DNA of 64,000 nucleotides from Crystallibacter permensis (GCF_025960875.1 NZ_JAODLR010000006.1:62001-126000), one strand, 5' to 3'. Numbered from the stretch's first letter, positions 27,278-36,517 are shown. A program made the numbers and translations. The notes: generated by a model from the letters alone, not told the origin.

Positions 27278-27859
27278 ATGACCATCGTTCGCTTTGTTGC
27301 CCGCCCGATGCTTGCCGCAACGTTTGTGGCTTCGGGAGTCGATCGTTTGCGAAACGTGCAGGACACCGCGGACCAGCTCCAGCCGGCCCTGCGGCAGGTC
27401 CAGACCATGGTCCCCTCCGCAGCACCGGTAACAGGCAACGAGAAGCTGGTTGCCCAGGTCATTGGTGCCACTCAGGTTGGGGCCGGCGTTTTGCTGGGGA
27501 TCGGCAAATTCCCACGCATCGCGGCACTGCTTCTGGCAGGAACGGCAGCGGCGAACGCACTGGTGGAATTCAACGCCGCGGACGCTACCTCGCCTGAATC
27601 CCGCCGGACCCGGCGCAACCAGTTGCTCAAGAACGTATCCCTCATCGGCGGCGTTTTGCTGGCGGCCGTCGATACCAACGGCCGCCCCGGACTGGTCTGG
27701 CGTGCCGAGCATCTCGCCTCTGACGCGCGCAAAAACGTGCAGTCCTTCAGCAAGGATGCCCGCAAGAACGCCAGCACCCTGAGCAAGGATGCCCGCAAGC
27801 AGCTGCAGAAGGCTGAACGGACAGTGCGTGCAGCTGCCTCCGATGTGGTGGGTTCCTAG
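27278..27859 (+). CDS. DoxX-family membrane protein with 11-residue amphipathic repeats
   Basis: A 193-residue protein. The first 140 residues hold a DoxX-type four-helix membrane domain (FVARPMLAATFVASGVDRLR, GATQVGAGVLLGIGKFPR, AALLLAGTAAANALVEF). The C-terminal tail is a run of 11-residue units (SDARKNVQSF, SKDARKNASTL, SKDARKQLQKA), likely an amphipathic helix on the membrane surface. ATG 27278 follows CAGGAGGT. It is divergent from sigH and 5 bp upstream of aroA. DoxX relatives work in redox or thiol stress, which fits the neighbour, but the role here is inferred. Confidence 0.8.
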   Translation: MTIVRFVARPMLAATFVASGVDRLRNVQDTADQLQPALRQVQTMVPSAAPVTGNEKLVAQVIGATQVGAGVLLGIGKFPRIAALLLAGTAAANALVEFNAADATSPESRRTRRNQLLKNVSLIGGVLLAAVDTNGRPGLVWRAEHLASDARKNVQSFSKDARKNASTLSKDARKQLQKAERTVRAAASDVVGS

Positions 27860-27864
27860 TTTTC

Positions 27865-29211
27865 ATGACTGAGCAAGCAAGCACCGGCAGCAACAGCACT
27901 AACTGGCCCGCACCTTTCGCCCACGGGCCGGTCGATGCCACCGTTTACGTACCGGCCTCGAAATCCCTGACCAACCGCTACCTTGTGCTCGCTGCCCTGG
28001 CGGACGGCCCGTCGCGGCTGCGGGCACCGCTGCACTCGCGTGATTCGGTTCTCATGATCGAAGCGCTGCGTGCGCTCGGAGCCCGTGTCGAGGAAACGCC
28101 GGGCGAAGGCCGATTCGGTCCCGACCTGCTGGTCACCCCTATTGAGCAGGACCGGCAGCTGGGCGAGACGCGCGTGGATTGCGGGCTGGCCGGTACGGTG
28201 ATGCGCTTCGTGCCGCCCCTGGCAGCGCTGTGCACGGGAACCGTCACCTTCGACGGCGATCCGCAGGCAAGGCAGCGGCCAATGGGCAGCACCATCGACG
28301 CTCTGCGTGGCCTCGGCGTCCGGCTGGACGACGGCGGCAACCGCTCGCTGCCGTTCACGCTGGCCGCTTCCGGCGACGTCGACGGCGGGCATCTGGTCAT
28401 CGACTCCGGAGCCTCCTCCCAGTTCGTTTCGGCGCTGCTGCTGGTCGGCGCCAGATTCGGCAACGGGCTGCACCTCGAGCATTCCGGCCAAAGCGTCCCC
28501 AGCCTGGACCACGTTGCCATGACCGTGGCGGTACTGCGCAGCGTCGGAGTGGAGGTGGACGATTCCCGGCAGAACCACTGGGTGGTCCGGCCGGGACGGA
28601 TCAAGGCCTTCGACCTCACCGTCGAGCAGGACCTTTCCAACGCCGGCCCCTTCCTCGCGGCGGCACTGGCCACGAAGGGAACCGTTCGGATCCCGGGCTG
28701 GCCGGGGGAAACCACTCAGGTAGGTGATAAGTGGCGCAGCATCCTGGCACAACTCGGCGCCACCGTCAGCTACGAGAACGGCACTCTCACCGTGACCGGC
28801 GGGGCAGAGATCACCGGGGCGCAGCTCGCCGACACCAGCGAGCTTGCCCCCACCACGGCGGCGCTCTGCGCCCTGGCCGGCAGCGAATCCAGACTCACCG
28901 GAATTGCCCATTTGCGCGGACATGAAACGGACCGGCTGGCGGCTCTGGTCGCGGAGATCAACGCCCTGGGCGGCGACGCCGAGGAAACCGAGGACGGGTT
29001 GATCATCCGTCCGAGACCGCTGCATGGCGGGGTCTTCCATTCGTATGAGGACCACCGGATGGCTACGGCAGGAGCCATTATCGGGCTGGCAGTCGAGGGC
29101 GTGGAAGTCGAAGATATCGGCACCACGGCCAAGACCATGCCCGAGTTCCCCCGGCTTTGGCAGGAGCTGTTCGAAACTTCCGTCCGCCAGTCCGAGGCGG
29201 GAGCGCTCTAA
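27865..29211 (+). CDS. aroA: 3-phosphoshikimate 1-carboxyvinyltransferase (EPSP synthase)
   Basis: A 448-residue EPSP synthase of the shikimate pathway; joins shikimate-3-phosphate and phosphoenolpyruvate. Signature stretches are PASKSLTNRYLVLAALA, LAGTVMRFV, and the C-terminal HETDRLAAL and YEDHRMATAGAIIGL. The ATG at 27865 lies 5 bp after the DoxX stop, and the stop is 1 bp before the GTG of rsgA, so the three genes form a tight run. Confidence 0.96.
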   Translation: MTEQASTGSNSTNWPAPFAHGPVDATVYVPASKSLTNRYLVLAALADGPSRLRAPLHSRDSVLMIEALRALGARVEETPGEGRFGPDLLVTPIEQDRQLGETRVDCGLAGTVMRFVPPLAALCTGTVTFDGDPQARQRPMGSTIDALRGLGVRLDDGGNRSLPFTLAASGDVDGGHLVIDSGASSQFVSALLLVGARFGNGLHLEHSGQSVPSLDHVAMTVAVLRSVGVEVDDSRQNHWVVRPGRIKAFDLTVEQDLSNAGPFLAAALATKGTVRIPGWPGETTQVGDKWRSILAQLGATVSYENGTLTVTGGAEITGAQLADTSELAPTTAALCALAGSESRLTGIAHLRGHETDRLAALVAEINALGGDAEETEDGLIIRPRPLHGGVFHSYEDHRMATAGAIIGLAVEGVEVEDIGTTAKTMPEFPRLWQELFETSVRQSEAGAL

Positions 29212-29212
29212 G

Positions 29213-30316
29213 GTGGTACGCGGCAACCGTACGTGGGACGAGTCCGATGTCCGCATCCGTCCCAACAAGCGCGGCTCGCGTCCGCGCACCAAGGAACGGC
29301 CTGCCCACGAAGACGCCGTGATCGGCCGGATCATCACCGTGGACCGTGGCCGCTACACTGCGGTCGTCGATGAAGACACCGCCCAGGAACGGGTGGTTGT
29401 CGCCGCCCGTGCCCGGGAGCTTCGGCGCAGTCCGGTAGTGGCCGGCGACTTCGTGGCGCTGGTTGGAGACATCACCGGAGAACCGGACGCCTTGGCGCGG
29501 CTGGTGCGGATCGAGGAACGCAGGACGCTGCTGCGCCGCAGCGCCGACGACACAGACCCGGTAGAGCGCGTAGTCGTCGCGAATGCGGACCAACTGGTCA
29601 TCGTTGTGGCCGCCGCCAATCCGGTGCCGCGCACCGGTTTTATCGACCGCGCCCTGGTCGCGGCGTACGACGCCGGTATCAGCCCGCTGCTGTGCGTCAC
29701 CAAAGCGGATGTGAAGGATCCCGAGGAGCTGCTCTCCAATTACCGGCACCTCGATCTGCCCGTCATCGTCAGCCGGACCGCCGGCACGGAGGGCTTCGGG
29801 ATTGATGCGCGGTCCGCCGACGGGCTTTCGGCCCGTCTCGACCGCGACGCCGTGGCCGAACTGAAGGGCTATCTGGACGGGATGGTCAGCGTCATGCTCG
29901 GCCATTCCGGCGTCGGCAAGTCCACCATGGTCAATGCGCTCACGGGCGCGGAACGCGCCACGGGCGGCGTCAACGCCGTGACCGGGCGGGGACGGCATAC
30001 GTCCTCCTCCGCGCTGGCCCTGAAGCTGACCGATGCCCCGGCCGGCAGCTGGATCATCGACACGCCCGGCATCCGTTCTTTCGGACTTGCCCATGTGGAC
30101 CCGGACCGGATCATTTCCGCCTTTCCCGATCTGGAGCCCGGGACCGCCGACTGCGAGCGGGGCTGCAAGCACGACGACCACGCCGTCAACTGTGGCGTGG
30201 ACGCGTGGGTGGCTTCCGGGCAGGCCGGCGAATCAGGCCCGGCGCGGCTGGCGTCGCTGCGCCGTTTGCTGGGAACGGAAGAACGCGCCCAGGCGAAGGA
30301 ACTCGGGTTCCAGTAG
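29213..30316 (+). CDS. rsgA: ribosome small subunit-dependent GTPase A
   Basis: A 367-residue circularly permuted GTPase that helps 30S subunit maturation. N-terminal OB-like part (VIGRIITVDRGRYTAVV), G4 motif TKADVKD placed before G1, then G1 GHSGVGKST near 230, and G3 DTPGI. The zinc motif CERGCKHDDHAVNC lies at about 312-326. Start is GTG 29213, one base after the aroA stop; upstream in-frame sequence lies inside aroA. The aroA-rsgA-hisN order is common in Actinobacteria. Confidence 0.94.
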   Translation: MVRGNRTWDESDVRIRPNKRGSRPRTKERPAHEDAVIGRIITVDRGRYTAVVDEDTAQERVVVAARARELRRSPVVAGDFVALVGDITGEPDALARLVRIEERRTLLRRSADDTDPVERVVVANADQLVIVVAAANPVPRTGFIDRALVAAYDAGISPLLCVTKADVKDPEELLSNYRHLDLPVIVSRTAGTEGFGIDARSADGLSARLDRDAVAELKGYLDGMVSVMLGHSGVGKSTMVNALTGAERATGGVNAVTGRGRHTSSSALALKLTDAPAGSWIIDTPGIRSFGLAHVDPDRIISAFPDLEPGTADCERGCKHDDHAVNCGVDAWVASGQAGESGPARLASLRRLLGTEERAQAKELGFQ

Positions 30317-30384
30317 CGCCGCCGTCGTCGGTTAAGGACTTCACATCCCGCATCCGGCGGCCAAATAAGGATAAGTTGAAGCCT

Positions 30385-31272
30385 ATGACCCGTGACGTTC
30401 AAAGCTATAACGACGATCTGCGCCTGGCCCACGTGATGGCCGATTCCGTGGATTCGCAGACCATGGCCCGCTTCAAGGCGCTGGACCTGAAAATCGAGAC
30501 CAAACCGGATCTCACCCCTGTCACGGATGCGGACCGCACCGCCGAAGAGGCCATCCGCGGCCAGCTCTCCCGGGCGCGGCCACGCGACGCGGTCCTCGGC
30601 GAAGAGTACGGCAGCAGCGGCCACGGCTTCCGCCGCTGGATCATCGATCCCATTGACGGCACAAAGAACTTTGTCCGCGGGGTGCCGGTCTGGGCCACCC
30701 TGATCGCACTGGTGGACGAAGACCGGCCCGTTGTCGGGCTGGTGAGCGCCCCCGCCTTGGGCAAGCGCTGGTGGGCCGCGACCGGAACCGGCGCCTACAT
30801 GGGACGCTCGCTGTCTGCGGCGACCCGGCTCCGGGTCTCGGACGTCAACCGGCTGGAAGACGCCTCGCTCTCCTACTCCAGCCTCACCGGCTGGCAGGAA
30901 CGGGGCAACTTCCCGGAGTTCCTCGGCCTCACCGAGTCCGTCTGGCGCACCCGAGCCTACGGGGACTTCTGGTCCTACTGCATGGTGGCCGAGGGCGCCG
31001 TCGACATCGCCTGCGAGCCGGAACTCAACCTCTATGATATGGCCGCACTGGTGCCGATCGTCACCGAAGCCGGCGGACGGTTCAGCTCGCTCGAGGGCGA
31101 GAACGGCCCGTTCGGCGGCAATGCGCTGGCCACCAACGGCACGCTCCACGACGAGGTGCTCTACCGGCTCAATCCTGCGTTGCGCGGCCAACGTCCGGCC
31201 GCCCATCCGCGAGAGGCGCCCCTGCCGGAAACCGCTCCGGAGGCCTCCGTGGAGGCGGACGACCTGCGCTGA
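30385..31272 (+). CDS. hisN: histidinol-phosphatase, inositol monophosphatase family
   Basis: A 295-residue IMPase-fold enzyme. Metal-binding motifs are GEEYG, DPIDGTKNF (about 88-96) and the C-terminal ELNLYDMAAL in place of the usual WD. In Actinobacteria this orthologue, next to aroA and rsgA, is the histidinol-phosphate phosphatase HisN of histidine synthesis. ATG 30385 (MTRDVQSYNDDL) has AAGGATAAG upstream. The last 30 residues are a Pro/Glu-rich tail of no known role. Confidence 0.9.
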   Translation: MTRDVQSYNDDLRLAHVMADSVDSQTMARFKALDLKIETKPDLTPVTDADRTAEEAIRGQLSRARPRDAVLGEEYGSSGHGFRRWIIDPIDGTKNFVRGVPVWATLIALVDEDRPVVGLVSAPALGKRWWAATGTGAYMGRSLSAATRLRVSDVNRLEDASLSYSSLTGWQERGNFPEFLGLTESVWRTRAYGDFWSYCMVAEGAVDIACEPELNLYDMAALVPIVTEAGGRFSSLEGENGPFGGNALATNGTLHDEVLYRLNPALRGQRPAAHPREAPLPETAPEASVEADDLR

Positions 31273-31384
31273 CACCGCCTTTGTGACGAATTACGACGGC
31301 GGCCGTCCCCTTTTCCGGGGATGGCCGCCTTTTCGTTCCCGTAACAAAGATGCAGCGGCTCCGGCCGGGTAATAATCTCGATGG

Positions 31385-31491
31385 CAGGTCACGAGTGCCA
31401 GCGCTAAACCCCGGTTTGCTGGCCGGCAACCCTCCTACCGCGGCGGGGTGCCCCGGGTGACGACCTGGCCGTTCCGGACTGGTTCGGCAAG
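31385..31491 (+). ncRNA. SAM-IV riboswitch
   Basis: The segment has the SAM-IV aptamer core: P1 CAGGTC / GACCTG (31385-31390 with 31462-31467), the invariant CACGAGTGCCAGCG, then CCCCGGTTTGCTGGCCGG, CAACCCTCC and CGGGGTGCCCCGGGTGA. SAM-IV riboswitches occur mainly in Actinomycetales and turn off sulfur amino-acid genes when S-adenosylmethionine is high. It ends about 50 bp before the PLP enzyme at 31541. The exact 3' limit, including the downstream pseudoknot arm, is approximate. Confidence 0.88.
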
Positions 31492-31540
31492 CGCGGATCC
31501 GCTCTGCCATGGGCACGGATCCCTCACCAGATGAGGTCAC

Positions 31541-32920
31541 ATGAGCACCACCGTTATCGACTCCGCCCTGTCCCCCGAACTGCTGGCAGCGGAACATCCG
31601 TTCCAGGAAGTTGCCGGCGCAGAACTCGCCGCTCCCCTGCTGGACGGCGGCACAGTCCGCTACGCCAATCTGGACTATGCCGCCTCGGCACCCGCGCTGG
31701 CTTCCGTCACCGCCTATCTGGAGCAGCTGCTCCCCTACTACGCGAGCGTCCACCGCGGTGCCGGCTACGCATCCCAGGTCTCCACCTCCGTTTACGAGCA
31801 CTCACGCGAGGTCCTGCGTTCTTTTGTGGGCGGGCGGACCGATGACCTGGTCATCTTCACCCGCAACACGACCGACTCCCTGAACCTGCTGGCCGGCTGC
31901 ATCCCGGACGGCGGCGAAGTGCTCTACCTGGACATCGAACACCACGCCAACCTGCTGCCCTGGCAGGCGGTACCGCACCGCAGCGTGGTGGCGCAGCGAA
32001 GTGTTGCCGCTACACTCGAAGCGATCGAGGCCGAATTGGCCGGCGGCCAAGTGGCACTCGTGGCCATCACGGGCGCGTCGAATGTTACCGGCGAGATCTT
32101 TCCGATTGCCGAAACCGCACGGCTTGCCCACCGGCATGGTGCCCAGGTAGTGGTGGATGCCGCGCAGCTCGCCCCGCACCGACGGATCGATATTGCCCGG
32201 GACAACATTGACTATGTGGTCCTCTCCGGGCACAAGCTCTATGCCCCCTTCGGCGCGGGAGCGATCATCGGGCGGGCCGACTGGCTGGACTCGGGCACAC
32301 CGCACCTGGCTGGCGGCGGCGCGGTGAAACAGGTCCGGCTGGACAGCGTGGTCTGGACAACGGGGCCGGCCCGGCACGAGGCCGGGTCGCCCAACGTGCT
32401 CGGTGCGGCCACCTTGGCCCGGGCTGCCGAGCACATTGCACAGCTGGATGAGGAAGCCTGGCAGCAGCATGAGTCCGTGCTGCGTGGGTACCTCACCGAG
32501 CGGCTGGAGGCGGTGGACTCGGTCACCGTGCACCGGATCTTCAGCGAGGAGACCGCCCCGCTGGATGCCATCGGCGTCGTTAATTTTTCGGTGGCCGGCT
32601 ACGATGCTGGCCTCGTGGCCGCGTATCTTTCGGCCGAGCACGGCGTCGGTGTGCGGGACGGCAAGTTCTGCGCCCATCCCTTGCTCAACCGCCTCGGGCT
32701 GCCGTCCGGTTCGCTCCGTGCCAGCTTCGGGCTGGGTTCCCGCCTGGAGGACGCGGCGCGGCTCGCGGACGGCGTGGCAGCACTGGTCCGCGACGGCCTG
32801 CGCCATGACTACGTCGTCGAGAGCGGACGCTGGGTGCCGGCGGTGGAAACACGGGTCTTCCCCGAGTGGGCACCGGCGACGCCGGGAACCGCCGGCGCGG
32901 CGCCGTGCTCCTTAGACTAA
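31541..32920 (+). CDS. class V aminotransferase, cysteine-desulfurase-like
   Basis: A 459-residue PLP enzyme of the NifS/SufS fold. The PLP lysine is K232 in VVLSGHKLYAPFG. NLDYAASAP at the N-terminus and ASNVTGEIFPIAE are family marks. The stretch GVRDGKFCAHPLLN places a Cys (377) where SufS-type desulfurases carry their persulfide Cys. It is preceded by a SAM-IV riboswitch, so it is likely made when SAM or methionine runs short and works in sulfur mobilisation. It is not part of a suf operon. Reaction inferred, not proven. Confidence 0.82.
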   Translation: MSTTVIDSALSPELLAAEHPFQEVAGAELAAPLLDGGTVRYANLDYAASAPALASVTAYLEQLLPYYASVHRGAGYASQVSTSVYEHSREVLRSFVGGRTDDLVIFTRNTTDSLNLLAGCIPDGGEVLYLDIEHHANLLPWQAVPHRSVVAQRSVAATLEAIEAELAGGQVALVAITGASNVTGEIFPIAETARLAHRHGAQVVVDAAQLAPHRRIDIARDNIDYVVLSGHKLYAPFGAGAIIGRADWLDSGTPHLAGGGAVKQVRLDSVVWTTGPARHEAGSPNVLGAATLARAAEHIAQLDEEAWQQHESVLRGYLTERLEAVDSVTVHRIFSEETAPLDAIGVVNFSVAGYDAGLVAAYLSAEHGVGVRDGKFCAHPLLNRLGLPSGSLRASFGLGSRLEDAARLADGVAALVRDGLRHDYVVESGRWVPAVETRVFPEWAPATPGTAGAAPCSLD

Positions 32921-33070
32921 TTGCTACTCCTGACTGCCGGATGGAGCATGATCTAATCGACCCGTCGTTTGCGAAGCCGCCTGTGCAGTGGCATGGGCGG
33001 CTGGCGGCGTCAATGACAGGTCAAGGAGAGCCCCCTGCCAGAGGGCAGAGGGTGCACGAGGAGTGTGGCA

Positions 33071-33835
33071 GTGGTTCGCGGCGGACCCCGGATGGATGAC
33101 GAACGGCGCCGGGAGTTCGGCAGCAGCTTCCAGCAGGGTGGTGCGCATTATGACCGGGTCCGTCCCGGCTACCCTGATGACGCCGTCGATTGGCTGGTGC
33201 CGCCGTCGGCACGGGACGCCGCGGATGTAGGCGCCGGTACCGGAAAATATACGGCCGCGTTGCTCGCCCGGGGCCTGCGGGTGACCGCCGTGGATCCTTC
33301 GGCCGACATGCTGGAGCAACTGGCAACCAATTATCCCGCGGCCCGGATCCTGCTGGGGACGGCCGAACACACCGCTATCGCCGATGCCGCCGTGGATCTG
33401 GTCACCGTGGCGCAGGCCTGGCACTGGGTGGATCAGGCAGCTGCCAGCGCGGAGACTGCCCGGATCCTGAGGCCAGGGGGAACGCTGGGGTTGATCTGGA
33501 ACCAGCTCGATGTCTCCATTCCCTGGGTCCACCGGCTCTCCCGGATCATGCACGCTGGTGACGTCTACAGGCCGGACTTCCGCCCCTTCATCGGCCCTGA
33601 GTTCATCCGGCATGAGGGCCACGAAACCCACTGGGCGGATCCGCTCACGCCCGCCGACTTGTTGGAACTGGTCAAGTCGCGCAGCTACTATCTGCGGGCC
33701 AACGAACAGACGCGTGCAAAAGTGCTGGGAAACCTTGACTGGTACTTGCATGAACATCTGGGCCATGCCCGGGAAGAGATTATCCGGCTCCCCTACCTGA
33801 CCCTGACCTGGCGCGCAGTGAAGGCTGGCCGTTAG
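33071..33835 (+). CDS. class I SAM-dependent methyltransferase
   Basis: A methyltransferase of about 254 residues (Methyltransf_11 type). Motif I is DVGAGTGKYTAALLARG, motif II around VTAVDPSADML, and post-motif LVTVAQAWHWVD is typical of this UbiE/BioC-like branch. Two nearby GTG starts (33065, 33071) and an ATG (33092) compete; the GTG at 33071 has GAGGAG at the best distance. Substrate unknown. It lies 150 bp after the PLP enzyme and may be read through from it. Confidence 0.82.
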   Translation: MVRGGPRMDDERRREFGSSFQQGGAHYDRVRPGYPDDAVDWLVPPSARDAADVGAGTGKYTAALLARGLRVTAVDPSADMLEQLATNYPAARILLGTAEHTAIADAAVDLVTVAQAWHWVDQAAASAETARILRPGGTLGLIWNQLDVSIPWVHRLSRIMHAGDVYRPDFRPFIGPEFIRHEGHETHWADPLTPADLLELVKSRSYYLRANEQTRAKVLGNLDWYLHEHLGHAREEIIRLPYLTLTWRAVKAGR

Positions 33836-33933
33836 GTTCCAGGTTTTCTCCGTCAACTTTCCGTGCCGCTCCGCCAAGTAACGTGCAGAAATTTTTGCCG
33901 CACCCTATTTTTCCGGTGCACCTTTGCGATAAA

Positions 33934-33949
33934 TTTAGGCATGCCGAAA
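33934..33949 (+). promoter_or_regulatory. candidate MntR/DtxR-type operator over the mntA start codon
   Basis: TTTAGGCATGCCGAAA is a 16-bp inverted repeat (TTTAGGCA/TGCCGAAA, one mismatch) of the DtxR-family type. It covers the ATG of the binding-protein gene (33941). Just upstream lies GATAAA (33928-33933), a possible -10; this spacing would start the transcript at or next to the ATG. No ribosome binding site precedes the ATG, which fits a leaderless message blocked by MntR. Confidence 0.6.
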
Positions 33950-34861
33950 AAATTGTGGTCCGTGGTGCTGGCCGTCGTGTCGCTGAGCATGCTGACGGCC
34001 TGCGGTCCCGTGGGCAACGGTTCGGCCGCCGTACCGGAGCCGTCCGACGAGCGGCCCATGGTGCTCACCACTTTCACGGTGCTTGCGGATCTGGTACGCC
34101 AAGTCGCCGGCGAGCATGTGCGGGTGGAATCGATCACCAAGGTGGGCGCGGAGATCCACGGCTACCAGCCCACTCCTTCGGATCTTGTCGGCGCCCAGGA
34201 AGCGGACCTGATTCTCGACAACGGCCTGGGGCTGGAGCGTTGGTTCGCCCGGTTTGTGACGGCGGTTCCGGCCCCGCACGCCGTCCTCTCCGAGGGGATC
34301 GACCCGGTGGATATCCGCTCCGGAAACTACGAGGGCAAGCCCAATCCGCATGCCTGGATGTCGCCGGAGGCCGCCAAGGTCTATGTCGACAACACCGTGG
34401 TTGCCCTGAGCGAACTGGATCCGGCGCATGCCGCGGACTTCCGTGCCAACGGCGAGCGGTATAAGGACGAACTGGACGGTGTCATGCAGGAACTGAAGGA
34501 CGCCTTCCGTGACACCGGCTCCGTTGCCGCCCTGGTTACGTGCGAGGGTGCTTTCTCCTATCTGGCCAGGGACGCCGGCCTGAAGGAAGCTTTCCTGTGG
34601 CCGGTAAACTCCGATGCCGAAGGCACACCCCGGCAAATCAAAGACACGATCGCCTTTGTCCAGCAGAACCAGGTTCCGGCCGTGTTCTGCGAATCCACAG
34701 TGAATCCGGGCGCCATGGAACAGGTTGCCGCAGCTACCGGCGCCGAGCTCATCACCCCGCTCTACGTGGATTCGCTGTCCGGCCCCGAGGGCCCGGTGCC
34801 GAGCCACCTGGACCTTATCCGGCATGACATCGCCCTGATCAAAGAAGGACTGGCCTCATGA
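33941..34861 (+). CDS. mntA: manganese/zinc ABC transporter substrate-binding lipoprotein
   Basis: A 306-residue cluster A-I metal-binding protein. The signal peptide ends MLTAC (lipoprotein). Metal-ligand landmarks: GAEIHGYQPTPSD, NPHAWMSPEAA, FCESTVNPG. It lacks the long His-rich loop of the ZnuA above, which points to manganese, as does the DtxR-type regulator in the same operon. ATG 33941 sits inside a palindromic operator and may be leaderless. It overlaps the next gene by 4 bp. Confidence 0.88.
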   Translation: MPKKLWSVVLAVVSLSMLTACGPVGNGSAAVPEPSDERPMVLTTFTVLADLVRQVAGEHVRVESITKVGAEIHGYQPTPSDLVGAQEADLILDNGLGLERWFARFVTAVPAPHAVLSEGIDPVDIRSGNYEGKPNPHAWMSPEAAKVYVDNTVVALSELDPAHAADFRANGERYKDELDGVMQELKDAFRDTGSVAALVTCEGAFSYLARDAGLKEAFLWPVNSDAEGTPRQIKDTIAFVQQNQVPAVFCESTVNPGAMEQVAAATGAELITPLYVDSLSGPEGPVPSHLDLIRHDIALIKEGLAS

Positions 34862-35637
34862 GCGTGCATGAACTTCCCACCGGCGCCGACGCCATTACCG
34901 TGAGGTCGCTGCACGTGGCGTACAACGAGGTCATAGCGCTGGACGGCGTGACGCTGACCATCCGGCCGCAGACGATTTGCGGACTGATCGGCGTCAACGG
35001 GTCCGGCAAGTCCACGCTGTTCAAGTCCCTCATGGGCCTCGTCCAGGCGACCAAAGGCGACGTGCGTCTGTTCGGCGTCGAGCCCAAGGACGCGCGGAAG
35101 CTCAACGTCGTCTCCTACGTGCCGCAGTCCGAAGATGTGGACTGGACATTTCCCGTATCCGTCCGCGACGTCGTCATGATGGGCCGTTATGGCCGGCTGG
35201 GACGGGCCCGCCGCGCGCACCGCGCCGACCGCGAGGCTGTGGCGGCAGCACTGGAACGTGTCGGCCTGTCGGAGCTCCAGCACCGACAGATCGGCGAGCT
35301 CTCGGGCGGTCAGCGGAAGCGGGCCTTCGTGGCGCGGGGAATTGCCCAGGATGCGGGGCTGTTGCTGCTCGATGAGCCGTTTGCCGGTGTCGACAAGGGC
35401 TCCGAGGGTGCCCTGATCACCCTGTTCAAGGAGCTGCGGAACGAAGGCCGGACCGTGTTGGTCTCGACCCATGACCTGGCCGGCATCCCCCAGCTCTGCG
35501 ATGAAGCTGTCTTGCTCCACCAGCGGGTGCTCGCCCACGGCAAACCCGAAGCGGTCCTGACCAACGAGAACCTCGCCCGGGCTTTCGGAACTGCCCTCGC
35601 CACCGCCCCGGAAGGAGCGCCTCATGGACGTCATTAA
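34858..35637 (+). CDS. mntB: manganese ABC transporter ATP-binding protein
   Basis: A 259-residue ATPase: Walker A GVNGSGKS (45-52), VPQSEDVDWTFPVSVRDVV (typical of MntB/SitB-type ATPases), signature LSGGQ (148-152), Walker B LLLLDE (168-173), switch His in VSTHD. Overlaps the binding-protein gene by 4 bp and the permease by 14 bp; the three products form one importer. Confidence 0.9.
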   Translation: MSVHELPTGADAITVRSLHVAYNEVIALDGVTLTIRPQTICGLIGVNGSGKSTLFKSLMGLVQATKGDVRLFGVEPKDARKLNVVSYVPQSEDVDWTFPVSVRDVVMMGRYGRLGRARRAHRADREAVAAALERVGLSELQHRQIGELSGGQRKRAFVARGIAQDAGLLLLDEPFAGVDKGSEGALITLFKELRNEGRTVLVSTHDLAGIPQLCDEAVLLHQRVLAHGKPEAVLTNENLARAFGTALATAPEGAPHGRH

Positions 35638-36517
35638 TTGGGTACTGGAGCCGCTGCAGTACGGCTTCTTGACCCGCGCGCTGCTGGTGACCCTGGCGGC
35701 GGCCGTGGTCTCCGCCGTGCTGTCCTGCTGGCTGATCCTGATGGGCTGGTCCCTCATGGGCGACGCCGTATCCCACGCGGTGCTGCCCGGCGTCGCGCTG
35801 GCGTACATTGTCGGTCTGCCGTTCTCGCTGGGCGCCTTCGTCTTCGGCGCCGGTGCGGTAGCGCTGATCGGCGCCGTCCGGTCGACCACGAAACTCAAAG
35901 CGGACACGGCCATCGGCGTCGTTTTTACCGGGCTTTTTGCCTTGGGTCTGGCCATCATTTCCAAGACTCCGAGCCAAACGGATCTGCAGCACATCCTGTT
36001 CGGCAACGTCCTCGGCGTGAACACCGCCGAACTGTTCCAAGTGCTCATCCTGGGCGCCATTACGCTGGCCGTGCTGCTCTACAAACGGCGCGACCTGACG
36101 CTGCTCGCGTTCGACCGGATCCATGCCCACGCCATCGGGCTGAACACCCGCTGGCTTTCCGCCCTAATGCTGGGCCTGCTGGCCCTGACCGTTGTGGTGG
36201 GCCTGCAAGCGGTCGGCATTATCCTGATGGTGGCCATGCTGATCACACCTGGCGCCACCGCATTCCTGTTGACCCGCAGCTTTGACACAATGCTGCTGAT
36301 CGCGGCGTCGATAACGGCATCGGCCGCGGTTGCCGGCATCTATGCCAGCTACTACCTGGACATTTCCACTGGTGCGTCCGTGGTCCTGGCCCAGTCCGTG
36401 GTCTTCGTCGTCGTCTACCTGTTCGCCCGGCGCAACGGGGTAGTCTGGCAATGGCAGCGGCGGCGCAGCGCCAAGCGCAGGGTCTCCGAACAGCCGAGCA
36501 TCCCCACGTCCGTCTAG
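35624..36517 (+). CDS. mntC: manganese ABC transporter permease
   Basis: A 297-residue ABC-3 permease with about eight helices. Family marks are LMGWSLMGDAVSHAVLPGVA, FALGLAIISKTP, LFGNVLGV and GLQAVGIILMVAMLITPGA. It overlaps the ATPase gene by 14 bp and is followed after 8 bp by the DtxR-type regulator. The C-terminus is long and basic (WQRRRSAKRRV). Confidence 0.9.
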   Translation: MDVINWVLEPLQYGFLTRALLVTLAAAVVSAVLSCWLILMGWSLMGDAVSHAVLPGVALAYIVGLPFSLGAFVFGAGAVALIGAVRSTTKLKADTAIGVVFTGLFALGLAIISKTPSQTDLQHILFGNVLGVNTAELFQVLILGAITLAVLLYKRRDLTLLAFDRIHAHAIGLNTRWLSALMLGLLALTVVVGLQAVGIILMVAMLITPGATAFLLTRSFDTMLLIAASITASAAVAGIYASYYLDISTGASVVLAQSVVFVVVYLFARRNGVVWQWQRRRSAKRRVSEQPSIPTSV

